NCBI RefSeq assembly: GCF_018691265.1 | Contig: NW_024881279.1 | Coordinates: 3,005,243 to 3,069,242 of the forward strand | Reading direction: 5' to 3' | DNA: 64,000 bases | Source: Tyto alba | Lineage: Eukaryota; Chordata; Aves; Strigiformes; Tytonidae | Shown: piece by piece, positions 53,301 through 64,000 of the stretch | Layout of the letters: each line of letters opens with the position of its first letter | Numbering within the stretch: position 1 is the stretch's first letter | Made by a program: the position numbers and the translations under genes | The notes under the pieces: model-generated | The model's database searches: none | The model's input: the letters and a program-made list of their open reading frames with translations, nothing else | What the model was told of the DNA's origin: nothing

Positions 53301-54690
53301 AGAGCTGCTGTAGGTAGCAGAGCAAGGTGTCTGGAGGGGTCCTGTGACAGAGGGACACCTCCATTTACAGTATTTCTAGGCTGTAGGGCATCTGTTAGGT
53401 ACATAGCAGAAATATAAAAGTTACGGTTTTGGTATGCACTGTCTTCAAAGGGTGAAATCAGTGACATTGATTTATTTTGCACAGGTCTTTGAAAACCCAT
53501 TATAGGGAAAGTTTTGTGCACGCTTACAAATATGACTGCCCACGTGGAACCTGGATGAGATAGCTTTTTAACAGAGTTCATTTTTTATGGAAATAAAACT
53601 TCTGAAGTGAATGAACAGAACTGTCATTTGTTTACATGTGCTATTTCTGTTACAGGGAGGTGCTATATACGTATCCATAAAATGTGGCTTTCAGGTCACA
53701 TTTCAGAATCCATTTAATCCCATCTGAGAGCTACTGCTATCAGGGGTTGGGGTTTACCTTTTGCCCCTTACCTTCAGGGGTTGGTGGAATAGTTTTCACC
53801 TGGTCTGTGAGTGGAATGACCCATTCCCCAGCTGCACACACACTATAAATTTGTGGGGCAGCCTAACACATGCTCTTTGGTAAAGAAAGTTGGAGGTAGT
53901 GACTTGCTGTTTTGAGAGCATCTTATTGCTAGCTTAATTAGCGTCTGATGTGAAGTTATATGAGACTATACTCTGGTACATTTTGGGTGTTGTGGGCATC
54001 TGGAAAGATTCAGTGAAAAAACGCAAGCAGAAGTTAGTTGGGCTTTTTGATTGCCTTTTTGTCCCCCTTTCTCTTCATAAGCATGCAGACAGGATTGCAG
54101 GAGTTAGCTCCCTTCCCTTTTTTCACAAGGGAGGAAGAAAATATTTGGAATGAACTATTTTAAAAAGTGAGAAACTGGGGTCTTGTATTGGATATTCTTC
54201 CTCTTGCCTTGGTGTGTTGGTGTGGGAAGCTGAGTTTGTTGAGCTTGTTATTATCTCTTTCAGCTTTCTTGGTGTATTTTCCTGCCTGGCAAGCTCTGGC
54301 TGGAGAGCAAAGCAAGCCCTGAAGAATAAAAATTGTGAAAAATGGAGAGCCTGCTGCTGTTACCTCAAACTGCACCTCAGACAGCATAGAGGGCAGGTAA
54401 ATTGCTGTATGCCAGATGTGACTTCCCCCCCTCACACCCACCTCTTCCCCCACCCCCCGCCGACAAAATGTTTTTATTTCTCTTAAGTAAAATAACAGTT
54501 CTGGCCGTTCTTGCAACATCTCTGCTGTAAGATAGGAGTCAGGAAACTGTGTTTTTCATTCTGTTGGGGGCTTGTTTGTTTGACACTACTATCAGATATG
54601 GTTAAAAGGTGAGTTCTTATGCGACCCTTAGCGAGACAACCGCTGAACTATAATTTAGTTTCTTAAAATTGCAGGAAATTAAATTGCAGA
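47400..54690. other. gene-poor region right of GDF9
   Basis: About 7.3 kb without recognisable exons on either strand. Short open frames (for example + strand 51666-52085) match nothing I know and lack convincing splice context. No tRNA, rRNA or clear repeat seen. Confidence 0.6.
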
Positions 54691-54764
54691 ATTTTGTTCT
54701 CTCCCAGTCTTTATGTTGTGACGCTTTGGCCGTGGCTACGCTCCTGGCGTGCCTTTGCGTTTAG

Positions 54765-54806
54765 GTTTACGGTCGGACTGGATGATCTTCAGGGTCTTTC
54801 CCAAGG
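54765..54806 (+). mobile_element. short CR1-like 3' end fragment
   Basis: ggtcggactggatgatcttc followed by agggtctttcccaa resembles the CR1 3' consensus (ggatgatcttcaaggtcttttccaa). Very short, at the left edge of the CpG island. Confidence 0.45.
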
Positions 54807-54951
54807 CGGAGGGTTGAGTGGTGGGGGGCCGGGCTGGACCTCAGCCCGCCCGCCCCTCCCGGCTCTGCCCCTCGGGGCTCGGCATCCCGCCCCCAGCGCC
54901 CTGCCTCCCCCGGGCAGGGCCCTGCCCGCTGGGTTTAGGGCAGTTTTGTCC

Positions 54952-54997
54952 ATGACCGGGCTCGGGAGGGATCCCCGCCCGTCGCGGCCGGCTCCAG
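54952..54997 (+). CDS. possible first coding exon of an unidentified gene
   Basis: ATG at 54952 starts MTGLGRDPRPSRPAP and runs 46 nt to the donor at 54998. This start is speculative: the exon could be entirely 5' UTR. No downstream partner exon was found within the window. Confidence 0.25.
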
Positions 54998-55350
54998 GTA
55001 AGCCCGAGGAGGGGGGGGGCTCGGTCCCCGCTGCCGCGGGGGGGGGGGGGGACGAGCCGGCTGCCAGCGGTGCCCCAGCTCGGCTCGAACTGCTGCCGCC
55101 GACCGGCTCCGGGGGGCGGGGGGGGAGCCGGGCAGCCATCGGAAGTTCCCCGAGCCCCTCGGCTCTTCGGAAACCTTCCAGAGCGGCTTTTGCAGGAGCC
55201 CGGTGACGGGAATTACCCCGGGAAGCTCGGCTTGCCGGCGCGGTGCAGCCCCGGCTGCTGCGGGAAACGGGGCGGGGGGGGGGGGAGTGAGGGGGGTTTT
55301 GGGGGGAAGAATGAGGGGTTTTGGTGATGTTCCTTCGGTGTGTTACTCCT

Positions 55351-56740
55351 CACGCTGTGCGTGGTGTTGAAGGCGCGCTGCCAGGTAATGTACTGCTGTC
55401 TGCTAGGAAGAGAAGACTTTAAAAAACTTAGTTTATCTAACCTGATGGTGTTTCAGTGGTAAAAGGCATTCTTTCATAGTTTAGAATTTGTGGAATTACA
55501 GTACAAAACCAGTTTTGATGTGTAACAATGTGGCTTATTTATGCTGCCTTCAGCAGGGGGGCTTTTAATCTTTCTGTTAATTTAAAGACCTGAGCTACAT
55601 AATTATTTCCTGCAAAAATCACAGGGGCAGTAATTGCTTGGACCCTTCTTTTCCTGTTGTGCAGAGACCTGCTAATAGGATTTTTCTCTCAGAAAAAAGG
55701 TCTCCTTAGCAGCATTTAATGTCAAGAATGAAGCAGTGTCAGGTAGAAACCGAATATATTTTGATGCATAAGTGTTTTCTAAAGAATTCCAAGCTTAGCT
55801 TTAGTGTGTGGTGCTTTGCAAAATATTCATGAAGTGACGTATTAAAAAGTAGAAACATGTCCAAATGGTATGTGCTTCAGTGTGAAAATGAATGAGAAAA
55901 TATTAAAGTTAAAACTTGAAGAATGATTCGAGGGTGCATTTAGAAAATAGAAATCCAGGTTGAATAAATAGGGGAGGTGACAGAAAGAAAAGTATTTTCA
56001 AGTGTGTGTGGGAGGGAATCACATAAGATTTTCCAGCCATTTACAAATGGTAAGAGAATATGCAAATGTATTTATTTATGAATTTGCCTGAGGGGGTTTT
56101 TGCATGCTCTGATACTCTCTCTTGTTTGGCTTTACGTGGTGCTGAGGTACAAGTCCAAAGACGTGAGGGGCTGGGGTCGTGCTATCGGGGCGGTTCAGGC
56201 CTGCCGGGGTCCCGCTGGCCGCACACGTGGGGTGAACTACGGGAACGGGGAGCTGCGGCCAGGGAGAGAAACTTGGGGAGGTGGTGGGAAAGGGGCTGGG
56301 GCTGCTGAGCTCCCTGCCCAAGAATCTGTGTGCCGGGGGGGGGGCCTGTCCTGGCCCAGCATGGCCACCAACCTCAGCTGTCTGGCTACCAGGGCTCGGT
56401 GCTTCCAGCTGTAGCATGCTCAGTTCCTCGTTGACTTGGTCAGAGTTTTTCATCTGAGAATTTGCATTTTGTTGGCTTGCTGTGCCCAGAATTTGGGGGA
56501 AATGTGGGCAAAATGAATCCTGTATTTCTCAGAAGAAACTTAGGGGAAAAAAATTGTATCTTGCCTATTTTCAGTACTTCTGACCTGTCACTGAACAATT
56601 TCGTTTCCCACGCTTCAGAGAAGGGAACTAAGTTTTCTTTTGCATTAATTTGCATCAAGGATGTGCTTTCTGTTGTTCCCTCTGAATCTTGCCAAGTCTG
56701 GCCAATTAATAAGTCTCTGAAAAATGCACATGCTTTGATA

Positions 56741-56771
<31 letters not shown>

Positions 56772-58700
56772 GAAACCTTAATGTCTGAAGTTTCTGTCCT
56801 CGACATACTGGAATCTCAAAGAACTTCCAGTTGTGGCCAGGCTGACTCTGTGCCAGTCCCAAAGCGTAAATGAAGATGCTGCCTTTGACCTGTGGCTTCA
56901 GATGATAAACCAGATTCTCAGCATCGTGGCTGGTTCCAGTTGGCCTCAGCCAGTTTGGAGCTCAGAGCTGGCCCTGGCCGAGCCCACTGTGGTGATTTGA
57001 TAGGAGACTTGCTGGCTTGAAATGGTGAAAATAGATTTGTAAAATAATTAAAGGGTGGGATTGACACAGAAATGGAATAGGAGTTCTGTGAGTGTTCTTT
57101 TAACATAATTTTATATGTATAGGATTTTAATGTAGAGTGAACAAAAAGCAAAGGGGAGAGGGGGGGAAAAATAACTAGTCACAGTTAGTTCCTCTTTGTT
57201 TATAATGTTTTCCTAATCCTAGTTATTAAAATTAAGTTTTAATTTATTTAGAACTTATTTGCAAAGGAAAAACTGTGTTAGGAATATCCCTGATGTAAAA
57301 TTTGAATATGTCTCAAACTTTATTCTTTGAAAAATTCCCTCTTAGTTTATATTATCGGAGGTTTTGTCTTTTTGGTACTGTGATATCAGCTCACTGTTTC
57401 TGCAGGTATCTTGCAGAACGTTCTGGAGAGCCAGATTTCCACAGCTTGTGCTGGAAGTGTTGGGCAAATGCAAGGCAATACTGATTTCAGTGCTACAAAA
57501 AAACCCCACCACTCACTCCAACCCCGGACGTGGCAGTAGCAGTGTGCTCCCTGGTTAAGGGGCTCTCTGTTCCCTGCCCACCACCCTGCTGCCTTTCAGC
57601 AGAGTTTTTTTGCTCTTTTTTTTTGGTGTACCATCTGCACACTCAAACAAGAGAGGGCAAATGTAAACTTTCTTTAAACAAGGGATGTATTTATCTCAAG
57701 GGTATGCAAGAGATGAATTGCTTTGGATATTTCCTGCCCATTTGTTTGGGTCTGATTTAGGTCTGATTCAAAATGGTAAAATCAATGTAAAGGTGCCATT
57801 TACTTTACTGGGCCTTGCAAAAAAAACCTTTTTAAAGGATAGCAACAGAACTTAATGTTATGTCAAATTATGTACGTCTTTGAGTGAATAAATGTACTTA
57901 AATATTTCATAAGTAATCTGACAAATGCATTTTCTGGTGACCTAGATGATCTTTCACTATCAAGAGGGTGATGATTTTATGCCTCAAAGTGGTTTTACTT
58001 TTTGGCATTGAATAATGCTAGGTGCTAATGAACACCTGACAGTGTGATCTGGAAGTGAAATCAGTTACCCCAATAGTGAGGATGACACTCCTGCTGATTC
58101 AGTGGGTTTCCTATTCCTCTAGTTGTACAATACACATCGAGCTGTAATGGGAACCAGACGTTTAGAAAATTATGCTCAGATACAGTCCTGTGCCTCATCA
58201 CAAGTGACACAGAATTTACATTTTTTTTCTCTGTGTGCATGCATGGGTGTAGACTATATGTCTGAGTGAGATTTATAATTTTTTCATATGCAGATTAACA
58301 GAGTGCCTGTACTTGCTCTCATAGATATGCATCGTTCTGTGAATATAAGCCTGGCCTGCCCTCCTGTCAGACCGGTGGTTTGTGCGGGGCGGTACGGGGT
58401 GCAGGGTGAAACATGTTCTGCTTGTGCCTTGTGCCTGTTGAAGTGACCGACACTCTGGCTGGCTCAGCCTGGGGATTTACCGTGAGCCTTCTGCTACCCC
58501 CAAAGGCTTCTCCCATCTGACGCTGGAAGCACTCACAGAATAATGAGGAGTGACAGAAGGTGGTCCAAGAATGAATACTTTCAAACTACTGTGTGGGAAT
58601 ACGTAAAGTGTTTGAGCTTGGAAAATCTTCATACAATGAAGTGTAGAAAATATGCAGATAATCAAATGAACTGATCATAAGCAACTGTAACAGACTGTTT
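55351..58700. other. possible first intron, left part
   Basis: No recognised coding exon. Contains T18A13 at 56741-56771 and a GC-richer patch at about 56150-56420 with open frames on both strands but no homology I recognise. Confidence 0.55.
56741..56771. repeat. T18-A13 self-complementary homopolymer pair
   Basis: Eighteen T immediately followed by thirteen A, able to fold back perfectly over 13 bp. Confidence 0.9.
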
Positions 58701-58729
58701 AAAAACATGGACTTGCCAACAGTAGACAA

Positions 58730-59100
58730 GGTGAAATCAAAGTTAAGCCTACCAGATGCTTTCTCTCGCCTTCCTCTCAGTTTTTTCCAGCTCTCATCCC
58801 CTTTTGACAGGCATTTTATTTGCCTTTTTTCCTGTCTTCTGTGATGTGACCAGCTTCCACCAGCCCTCGGAGATAAACAGTGGCAGTCCTGAGGCTGCTT
58901 TAACCAGGCCTTTAAGTATCCTGGAGTGAAGTCTATCAGACTCAGGCAATCTGAGGAGCTGTAATTTATTCTGCTGTCTAAACTGTACTTTCCCTGTTCC
59001 AGGGTGAGTTCTTGCACTGTGGTGGTAGTTTTCATTAATGACCAGCTTGTTTTTGGCTTTTTGAGCAAAGACTTTAGCCTACTTGGCAAGAATGCTCTTC
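58730..59100 (-). mobile_element. degenerate CR1/L3-like LINE ORF2 fragment
   Basis: On the - strand the sequence keeps an open frame of more than 160 codons. Its segments (aagctggtcattaatgaa; ttcactccagga then ggcctggttaaagcagcctc; gaaaaaaggcaaataaaatg) resemble the CR1/L3 ORF2 region just before reverse transcriptase, as I recall it. RT catalytic motifs are absent, so only a fragment remains. Confidence 0.4.
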
Positions 59101-59139
59101 CTTCTCACTGAGTCAAGAATATTTAATATTCCGTTGTTT

Positions 59140-59240
59140 TTATTAGTGTTTTCTGGGGTTTTGAGTTTTGTTTTGTGTTTTGGGGTTTTTTTTTGGGTTT
59201 GGTTTTTTTTTTTTTGTATGTTTTTTTTTTTTTTCTCGTA
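59140..59240 (+). repeat. T/G-rich low-complexity tract
   Basis: Runs of T separated by GG/GGG. Long hydrophobic frames read through it are artefacts of composition. Confidence 0.8.
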
Positions 59241-62200
59241 TCTTGGGTTTGGGGGTTTTGTCCATCTCTTTGCCTGAACACCCCCTGTTCTGCTGGATCT
59301 TACGGAGTCTGCCTGCCTCGGCACAAACTCTTCCTTGTCACACTCTTACTTCCAAACCCTAATCTCTTTGTGAAAACAGGTCCTGACTCCCCTAGTTTCC
59401 CATCTGATCTTTATCTTCCTCTTCATCCTCTTCCAAAACAGATTTTTTCGGTTTTTTTTTTTGGTGCCCCCTGATTAATTGCCTTTACTGGCTCTTATTT
59501 CAAGCTTCCTTGCTAGGACAACCTTTTCCATCATTTTCCCTCTGGCCCACCAGTCCAGCCTCAACATATTTTTACTCTACTCTATTCCACTTGATTCTAA
59601 CTCATCTCTGAATTTGACGATTCCTTTGCTCCATGTGACTGTGATCTGACCAGCACAGAAATGAGAGCACAGCTGTGGATGATGCTGGGCTCCTAGAATT
59701 CCAAGAATAGCCTTGTAAACTGTGGATTGACTGCCTGGAAACTTTATTACATCAAGCCACTACTGAATTTATGCAAAGTGATTGTTCAGGGATTTAAATT
59801 CAGTGCCAAATTTAGTTTACTGGGATTTCACAGATAAATCAAAACCAAGTACTTGGTGCAATAGCTGTTCCTTGCCAGATTGTTAGTTTGAACTTTGAAA
59901 GGCAAGAACTACTGTTTCATAAAGGATTGTCAGAATATTTTTTTTAACCTTGAAGACAATGTATTATCCTGAGACTTGTTCTTAAGCAGCTGGAATGTTT
60001 CATCTGATAATTTAAAACAAGAACACTCAAACCCAATGAGCATATGTCCAGCTGGAATATTCCAGTCAAATTGATAAACATTTGTCATAAGTACCTAGAG
60101 CAGGAAATGTGAAGCATTGCTGATAATTGTACGGACCTTTCTAGAATAACCAAACCTGTCTATTTTTCATCCCAACTGTGGCATCTCTCTTTTGGGAGTT
60201 TATTCTTGGTGCAGCATTCCATGCGTGTGGAGCTATATAAAATTATTTCTTGGATCACAGACTTTTCTGCACCTGTCTTTGTTACTATACAGGCTTCTAG
60301 CTTCAAGAACAGGGAAAGAGTATGATCAGAACTTGAAAATGATATCTTTTTGCTATTCATCTGTCCAGGAGTAAATATACATTGAGCTGTCCACTGAGCC
60401 AGTATCTAATACAATTTCAATCCTGGTTTGAAGCAAATGTTTATTGTTAATTATTTTTTATGATAAATATAAATCAGCAAGGGGTTTTTGTTCTCCTGAA
60501 AAAGATTTTTAATATAAAATTACAAACAAGTATTTATTTTAAAATTGTCAACAAACTTTCCATGAGTTGTAAAACAAATGGTTTAGATAGTAAACATACT
60601 CTTTGAGCTGAGTTTTGTGATAATCTTAGAGCCTGTAAAATGTAAAGGCTTGACCCAAGAGTTTGTTGTACTTCTGTGGCTAATCACTGTAAAGCTAATT
60701 TCTGGGTTTTTACTGTTCTGTCTTTTAAATGGTCACATCGTGTTGCATATTTGTTGCTGACATTGAATTTTCTGCTATCTAAAATATCACAAGCCATTTT
60801 TACAGGACAATTTGTAGAAGACTCAAGAACGATTTGACTTCATCCCATGTATTGCAGAAATCCAAGCATTAGCAATGTAATGCTGCTTGTATTCTACTGA
60901 TGCTATCAAAATCGTCCTGAGAAATGACCAGTGTCTCAGTTCTCCTAATCTTTACCCAATCAAACTTTTCTAAGGGAACAATATTCCCAGTGCCATGAGC
61001 GGTCGGCTTTAGGACATTCATACAAGTCCTAGCATGTGGTGCTCAGCCTGCTTCGGCACGCTCAGAGCAGCAGTGATGTGATGCCCCAGGATCTCGGAGA
61101 GCTGAAATTCTCTTCTCCCTCAACTGCTGACTGTGAATCTCGAGCAGTAACAGCTTGGCTCCTGTCAGGAACGTTTGTTCTGTCGAAGCTAAAAGGAGGT
61201 CATCTGTGCCGATTCCCCACGACACGTGGCCGTACACGCATATTCCACATTGCTAAGGGATTTATATATTCGAGAGTCCATCCAGCTTAAGATCAGATGA
61301 GCTCATACAATTTGTATTTTTGTCTAATCCAGGCACAGTGTGGTTTTTCTGCCTATGGCAAGTGTGCGGTTTGCACCTGTCCCTGCCTCCCTCCTTTTAT
61401 TCCTTTACCCATCCCTGCTGCTGAAGACCATTTGTAGAAGAAGCTCTAAAACCATTTAATTGTAAGGTTATAGGGGTATGAGTGCTGCCCTCACGGTGTC
61501 CGCTACTTTGGCTACCTCCTAGACCTCAGTAGGAGTTAACTGCTCAGTAAAGTGTCCTGCTTTCGGATGTGTTTTTACACCCTGTTCAGTTACACCGCTG
61601 ACCATGTCCATGGTTTGGTTGTTCTTTGATGGTTTTGCATGTTCTGAACACCTTGAAATAAAATGTTTCATTTTGAATGGAAAATTAATGTTTTATTTGG
61701 CATGAAACAAAAGCTTGTATTTTTTTTTTTTTTTTTGTAGACAAGATGAAAAAGTCATTTTGATATGAACTGAAGTGATTCTTACTTAACCACTGAAAAT
61801 ATCTATGATGGGACAGTGCCCAAAAGCTGTTCCTGGCAGATCTCAGCTGGCAAGGGTCACATCTCTGGTGCTTCTACCAGAGTGAAATTTTGAGTTTCCA
61901 ATCCCAATCTTATGAGAATTCCCTGCAAACCCTTGACTGAAGTTGTTTAACTGGAGAATATGACTTTCTCTGTAAGCAACATCTGTTCCTCAGGACATTC
62001 AGCTACTGTTTCTGCCATGTGGCACTTTCCAGTGAGGGCTGAGGAGCCCCACGGATCAGACAGATGCAGAACCATAACCAAGCTTAGAATTACAAGGGTG
62101 AGAGCGACTCTGGGATGTTGGTCCTTCCCTGCCCTTCCTTTTGCACCAGCTGCTCTCATTTTCTTCGCAGCGGGTCTTGTGCGCTAAAGTAGAGGAGATG

Positions 62201-63311
62201 CTTAAATCCGTAGGAAGGCCCATGGTGAGTGGCACGGTTTTTAGAATTGCTTCTGTGGTACTTCAGAAGGGTCAGTAGAACCTCTTCTAACATATGAACG
62301 GAATATGAGCTTGTGCGCCTACTCTTGGGTCTCTTGGGCTGAAGGATCTGAGCCCGTAACCTGAACTGACCTCTGAAAATGCACTCAGCTTGCCTGTTGC
62401 ATGATTATTTAACACAGGAAATCAGGTCTAGGCAATACAGCAGGGAATTGGACAGTAGACTTGTTCTTCTTCCACTTTTGCCATTAACTTACTGCATGTA
62501 TGTGGCTAAATCACTGTGCGGCCCCAAATCTGTCCATTCAACAGCTTCTGTCAGCTCTACATCTGAGAAGGGTTGAGTTCAAAGCACCTTTATATATATC
62601 AGGTAACTTTGCCTAAATTATATAAAACAGATGGGTAAAACAAGAAAGATTTACTCATGTTAAATAAAAAGGAAATCCTTTCCAGGTTAGTGGCTTTTGT
62701 TAGTGAATTGTTAGTCATAAGATGAGACTAATAGAATTTCATGTTGCTTACCTAGGAAAATTGTTTCTTTTAACATATAAAATCAGATTTTAAAAGCTGG
62801 GATCAGTTGTAGCATCTTGTTATATCCGCTTATTTCCAGAACAGACCCCTTCTGTGCTTCCTGTTTTCTGTTAATAGCTTCTTACAACTTTAACACATGA
62901 AAAACATCTTGAAATTTGTTCCTGAGTTTTCTCCATAGTGAAAACTCCCACAAAAGCTGTTGTGAAATTTCTGTTGTTCACATCTTGCACAATAAGGTAC
63001 TTACTGGCAGAAAAATTATATAGGGGAAAAAAAAATATGCTCCCTAAAATATTAATCTTAAATGTAAAATGGCTTTGTATATTATTTTGTCATCCCAATG
63101 CCTTCTGAAGTTCAGGGAGACTCCAGAATTTAAGTGAATTACTGGCATTTCCAGACTGCTGGTCAAGTGAATGTTTACCAAATGTGAAGCTATGTGATTA
63201 ATGAGCTGGCTTGCATGGAGACCTCTGAAACTTTTTAGTGTTAGATTATTAGAATAACATTGCTTTTACTTGTGAAAATATGTGTGCTCAAGTTGTGTTG
63301 TGAAACAGACT

Positions 63312-63340
63312 GTTTGTTTGTTTTTTTTTTTTTTTTTTTT
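63312..63340 (+). repeat. (GTTT)n and T20 run
   Basis: GTTT units followed by twenty T. Confidence 0.85.
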
Positions 63341-64000
63341 CCAAAAGCTACATTCAAGAGACTTTAGTTCAGACCCTGCTGGTTTTATACACTTATAAGC
63401 TTCACTGCAGTAAACAAAAGCCCGTGAGAAAGAAATACCTGTTATCAGTCATTATTCCAAACTGAACGGTACTTAATGGCCAGACCTTCACGTTCTTTAT
63501 CTCTGTTGACCCTGCGTAATTTTTGCCTTAAAAAAACCCACATGCTGCTGGACCAACGCTGGCAGAGTCTGCAGCTTCCTTTGCTGTATGTTGGTTTATT
63601 TGGGAGAATGGCAGAGCTGCCCCACTCTGTATCTGGAACTTAATCGCGTAATGCTCCTTTTCTTTATGACATCTAATGGTGACATTATTTATTTAGCCTC
63701 CCTGTAACAAAGCCACCATTGTACTCGAGTGTTGTGAGAGAAAGCAGAGAGCCTGCCGCTGCCTTTGCCGTGTAACTGGATCGACATACCACCAGAAGCC
63801 CTCGTTATTTATTTATTTTTCTAAGTGCAGAAAGAGAGGAGCACATACCTGATGACAAAAGAAGGCAGCAGCTGGCATTTCTGCTCTTCAGCCAGACCTT
63901 TGTCCCAGGGGAACCATAATGTCCCTCTCTTCTTTTCACACTTTACAACGCTTAAAAGATAAACAAATAGATCACTATTTCCTTGGGAGTTTTTTATTAG

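Larger units (their letters stand above)
54750..55350 (+). promoter_or_regulatory. CpG island / candidate promoter of an unidentified gene
   Basis: GC- and CpG-dense block in otherwise AT-rich DNA, TATA-less, with a good donor (ctccag|gtaagc) at 54998 on the + strand. G-rich quadruplex-prone tracts follow at 55010-55055 and 55269-55319. In mammals SHROOM1, SOWAHA and SEPTIN8 lie on this side of GDF9, so one of these is the likely owner, but no protein match is visible. Confidence 0.6.
59101..64000. other. unannotated right end, possibly intronic
   Basis: T/G-rich low complexity at 59140-59240, T17 at 61720-61736, GTTT/T run at 63312-63340. No coding exon, RNA gene or mobile element recognised on either strand. 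Confidence 0.55.

Noticed and set aside
53740..53800. Near-repeat of tcaggggttgg (two copies)
   Set aside because: Only two short imperfect copies; no array or mobile element boundary visible.
54694..55206. 170-codon + strand frame and 116-codon - strand frame through the CpG island
   Set aside because: Pro/Gly/Ala-rich translations expected from GC-rich DNA, overlapping on opposite strands, with no domain.
59079..59474. Several hydrophobic Phe-rich frames on + and a Lys-rich frame on -
   Set aside because: Direct products of the T/G-rich low-complexity tract.

Overview
This window is vertebrate nuclear DNA, almost certainly from a bird. It holds four recognisable multi-exon genes whose proteins match known vertebrate families, in AT-rich sequence with compact introns. 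CR1 LINE fragments (the dominant avian retrotransposon) are present, and an ERVL-type solo LTR near the left edge is of a kind I know from neoavian birds rather than chicken. The locus corresponds to the mammalian 5q31-type neighbourhood AFF4 - LEAP2 - UQCRQ - GDF9.

Layout. Positions 1-35.35 kb are the 3' four fifths of AFF4 on the + strand. Nineteen coding exons run from 1700 to the stop at 30267-30269 and encode 1119 residues, followed by a 3' UTR of about 5.1 kb. The first two exons lie to the left of the window. The solo LTR (about 23-615) sits in an AFF4 intron. Next, on the - strand and tail-to-tail with AFF4, is LEAP2: three very short exons (37931-37875, 37467-37328, 36343-36307) that join to an open frame of exactly 77 codons plus stop. 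An intergenic stretch with a CR1 3' end follows. UQCRQ is on the - strand (41717-41564 and 41441-41347; 82 aa) with a CpG/ETS/YY1-type promoter. GDF9 is also on the - strand (47218-46792 and 44940-43988; 459 aa). From about 47.4 kb to the right end I find no recognisable protein. There is a GC-rich CpG island at 54.75-55.35 kb with a plausible + strand first exon ending in a good donor at 54997/54998, so 55-64 kb may be a long first intron of a gene that continues beyond the window.

How the genes relate. AFF4 is the scaffold of the super elongation complex. LEAP2 is a secreted liver/gut peptide, UQCRQ a complex III subunit and GDF9 an oocyte TGF-beta family factor. They share a locus, not a pathway. 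The orientation of GDF9 is notable. As I remember the mammalian map, GDF9 and UQCRQ are head-to-head, whereas here both are on the - strand in tandem, which implies a local inversion of GDF9 in one lineage.

Most interesting observations: a 21-nt, phase-preserving candidate microexon in AFF4 (12909-12929); the inverted GDF9 orientation; the LEAP2 gene, which is easy to miss because its exons are so short; a 25-G tract inside the 122-bp UQCRQ intron; a NAGNAG acceptor next to a composite microsatellite in AFF4; an inverted repeat in an unusually open, GC-richer part of the AFF4 3' UTR; and the orphan CpG island with an 18-bp perfect palindrome. I saw no clearly new biological system.
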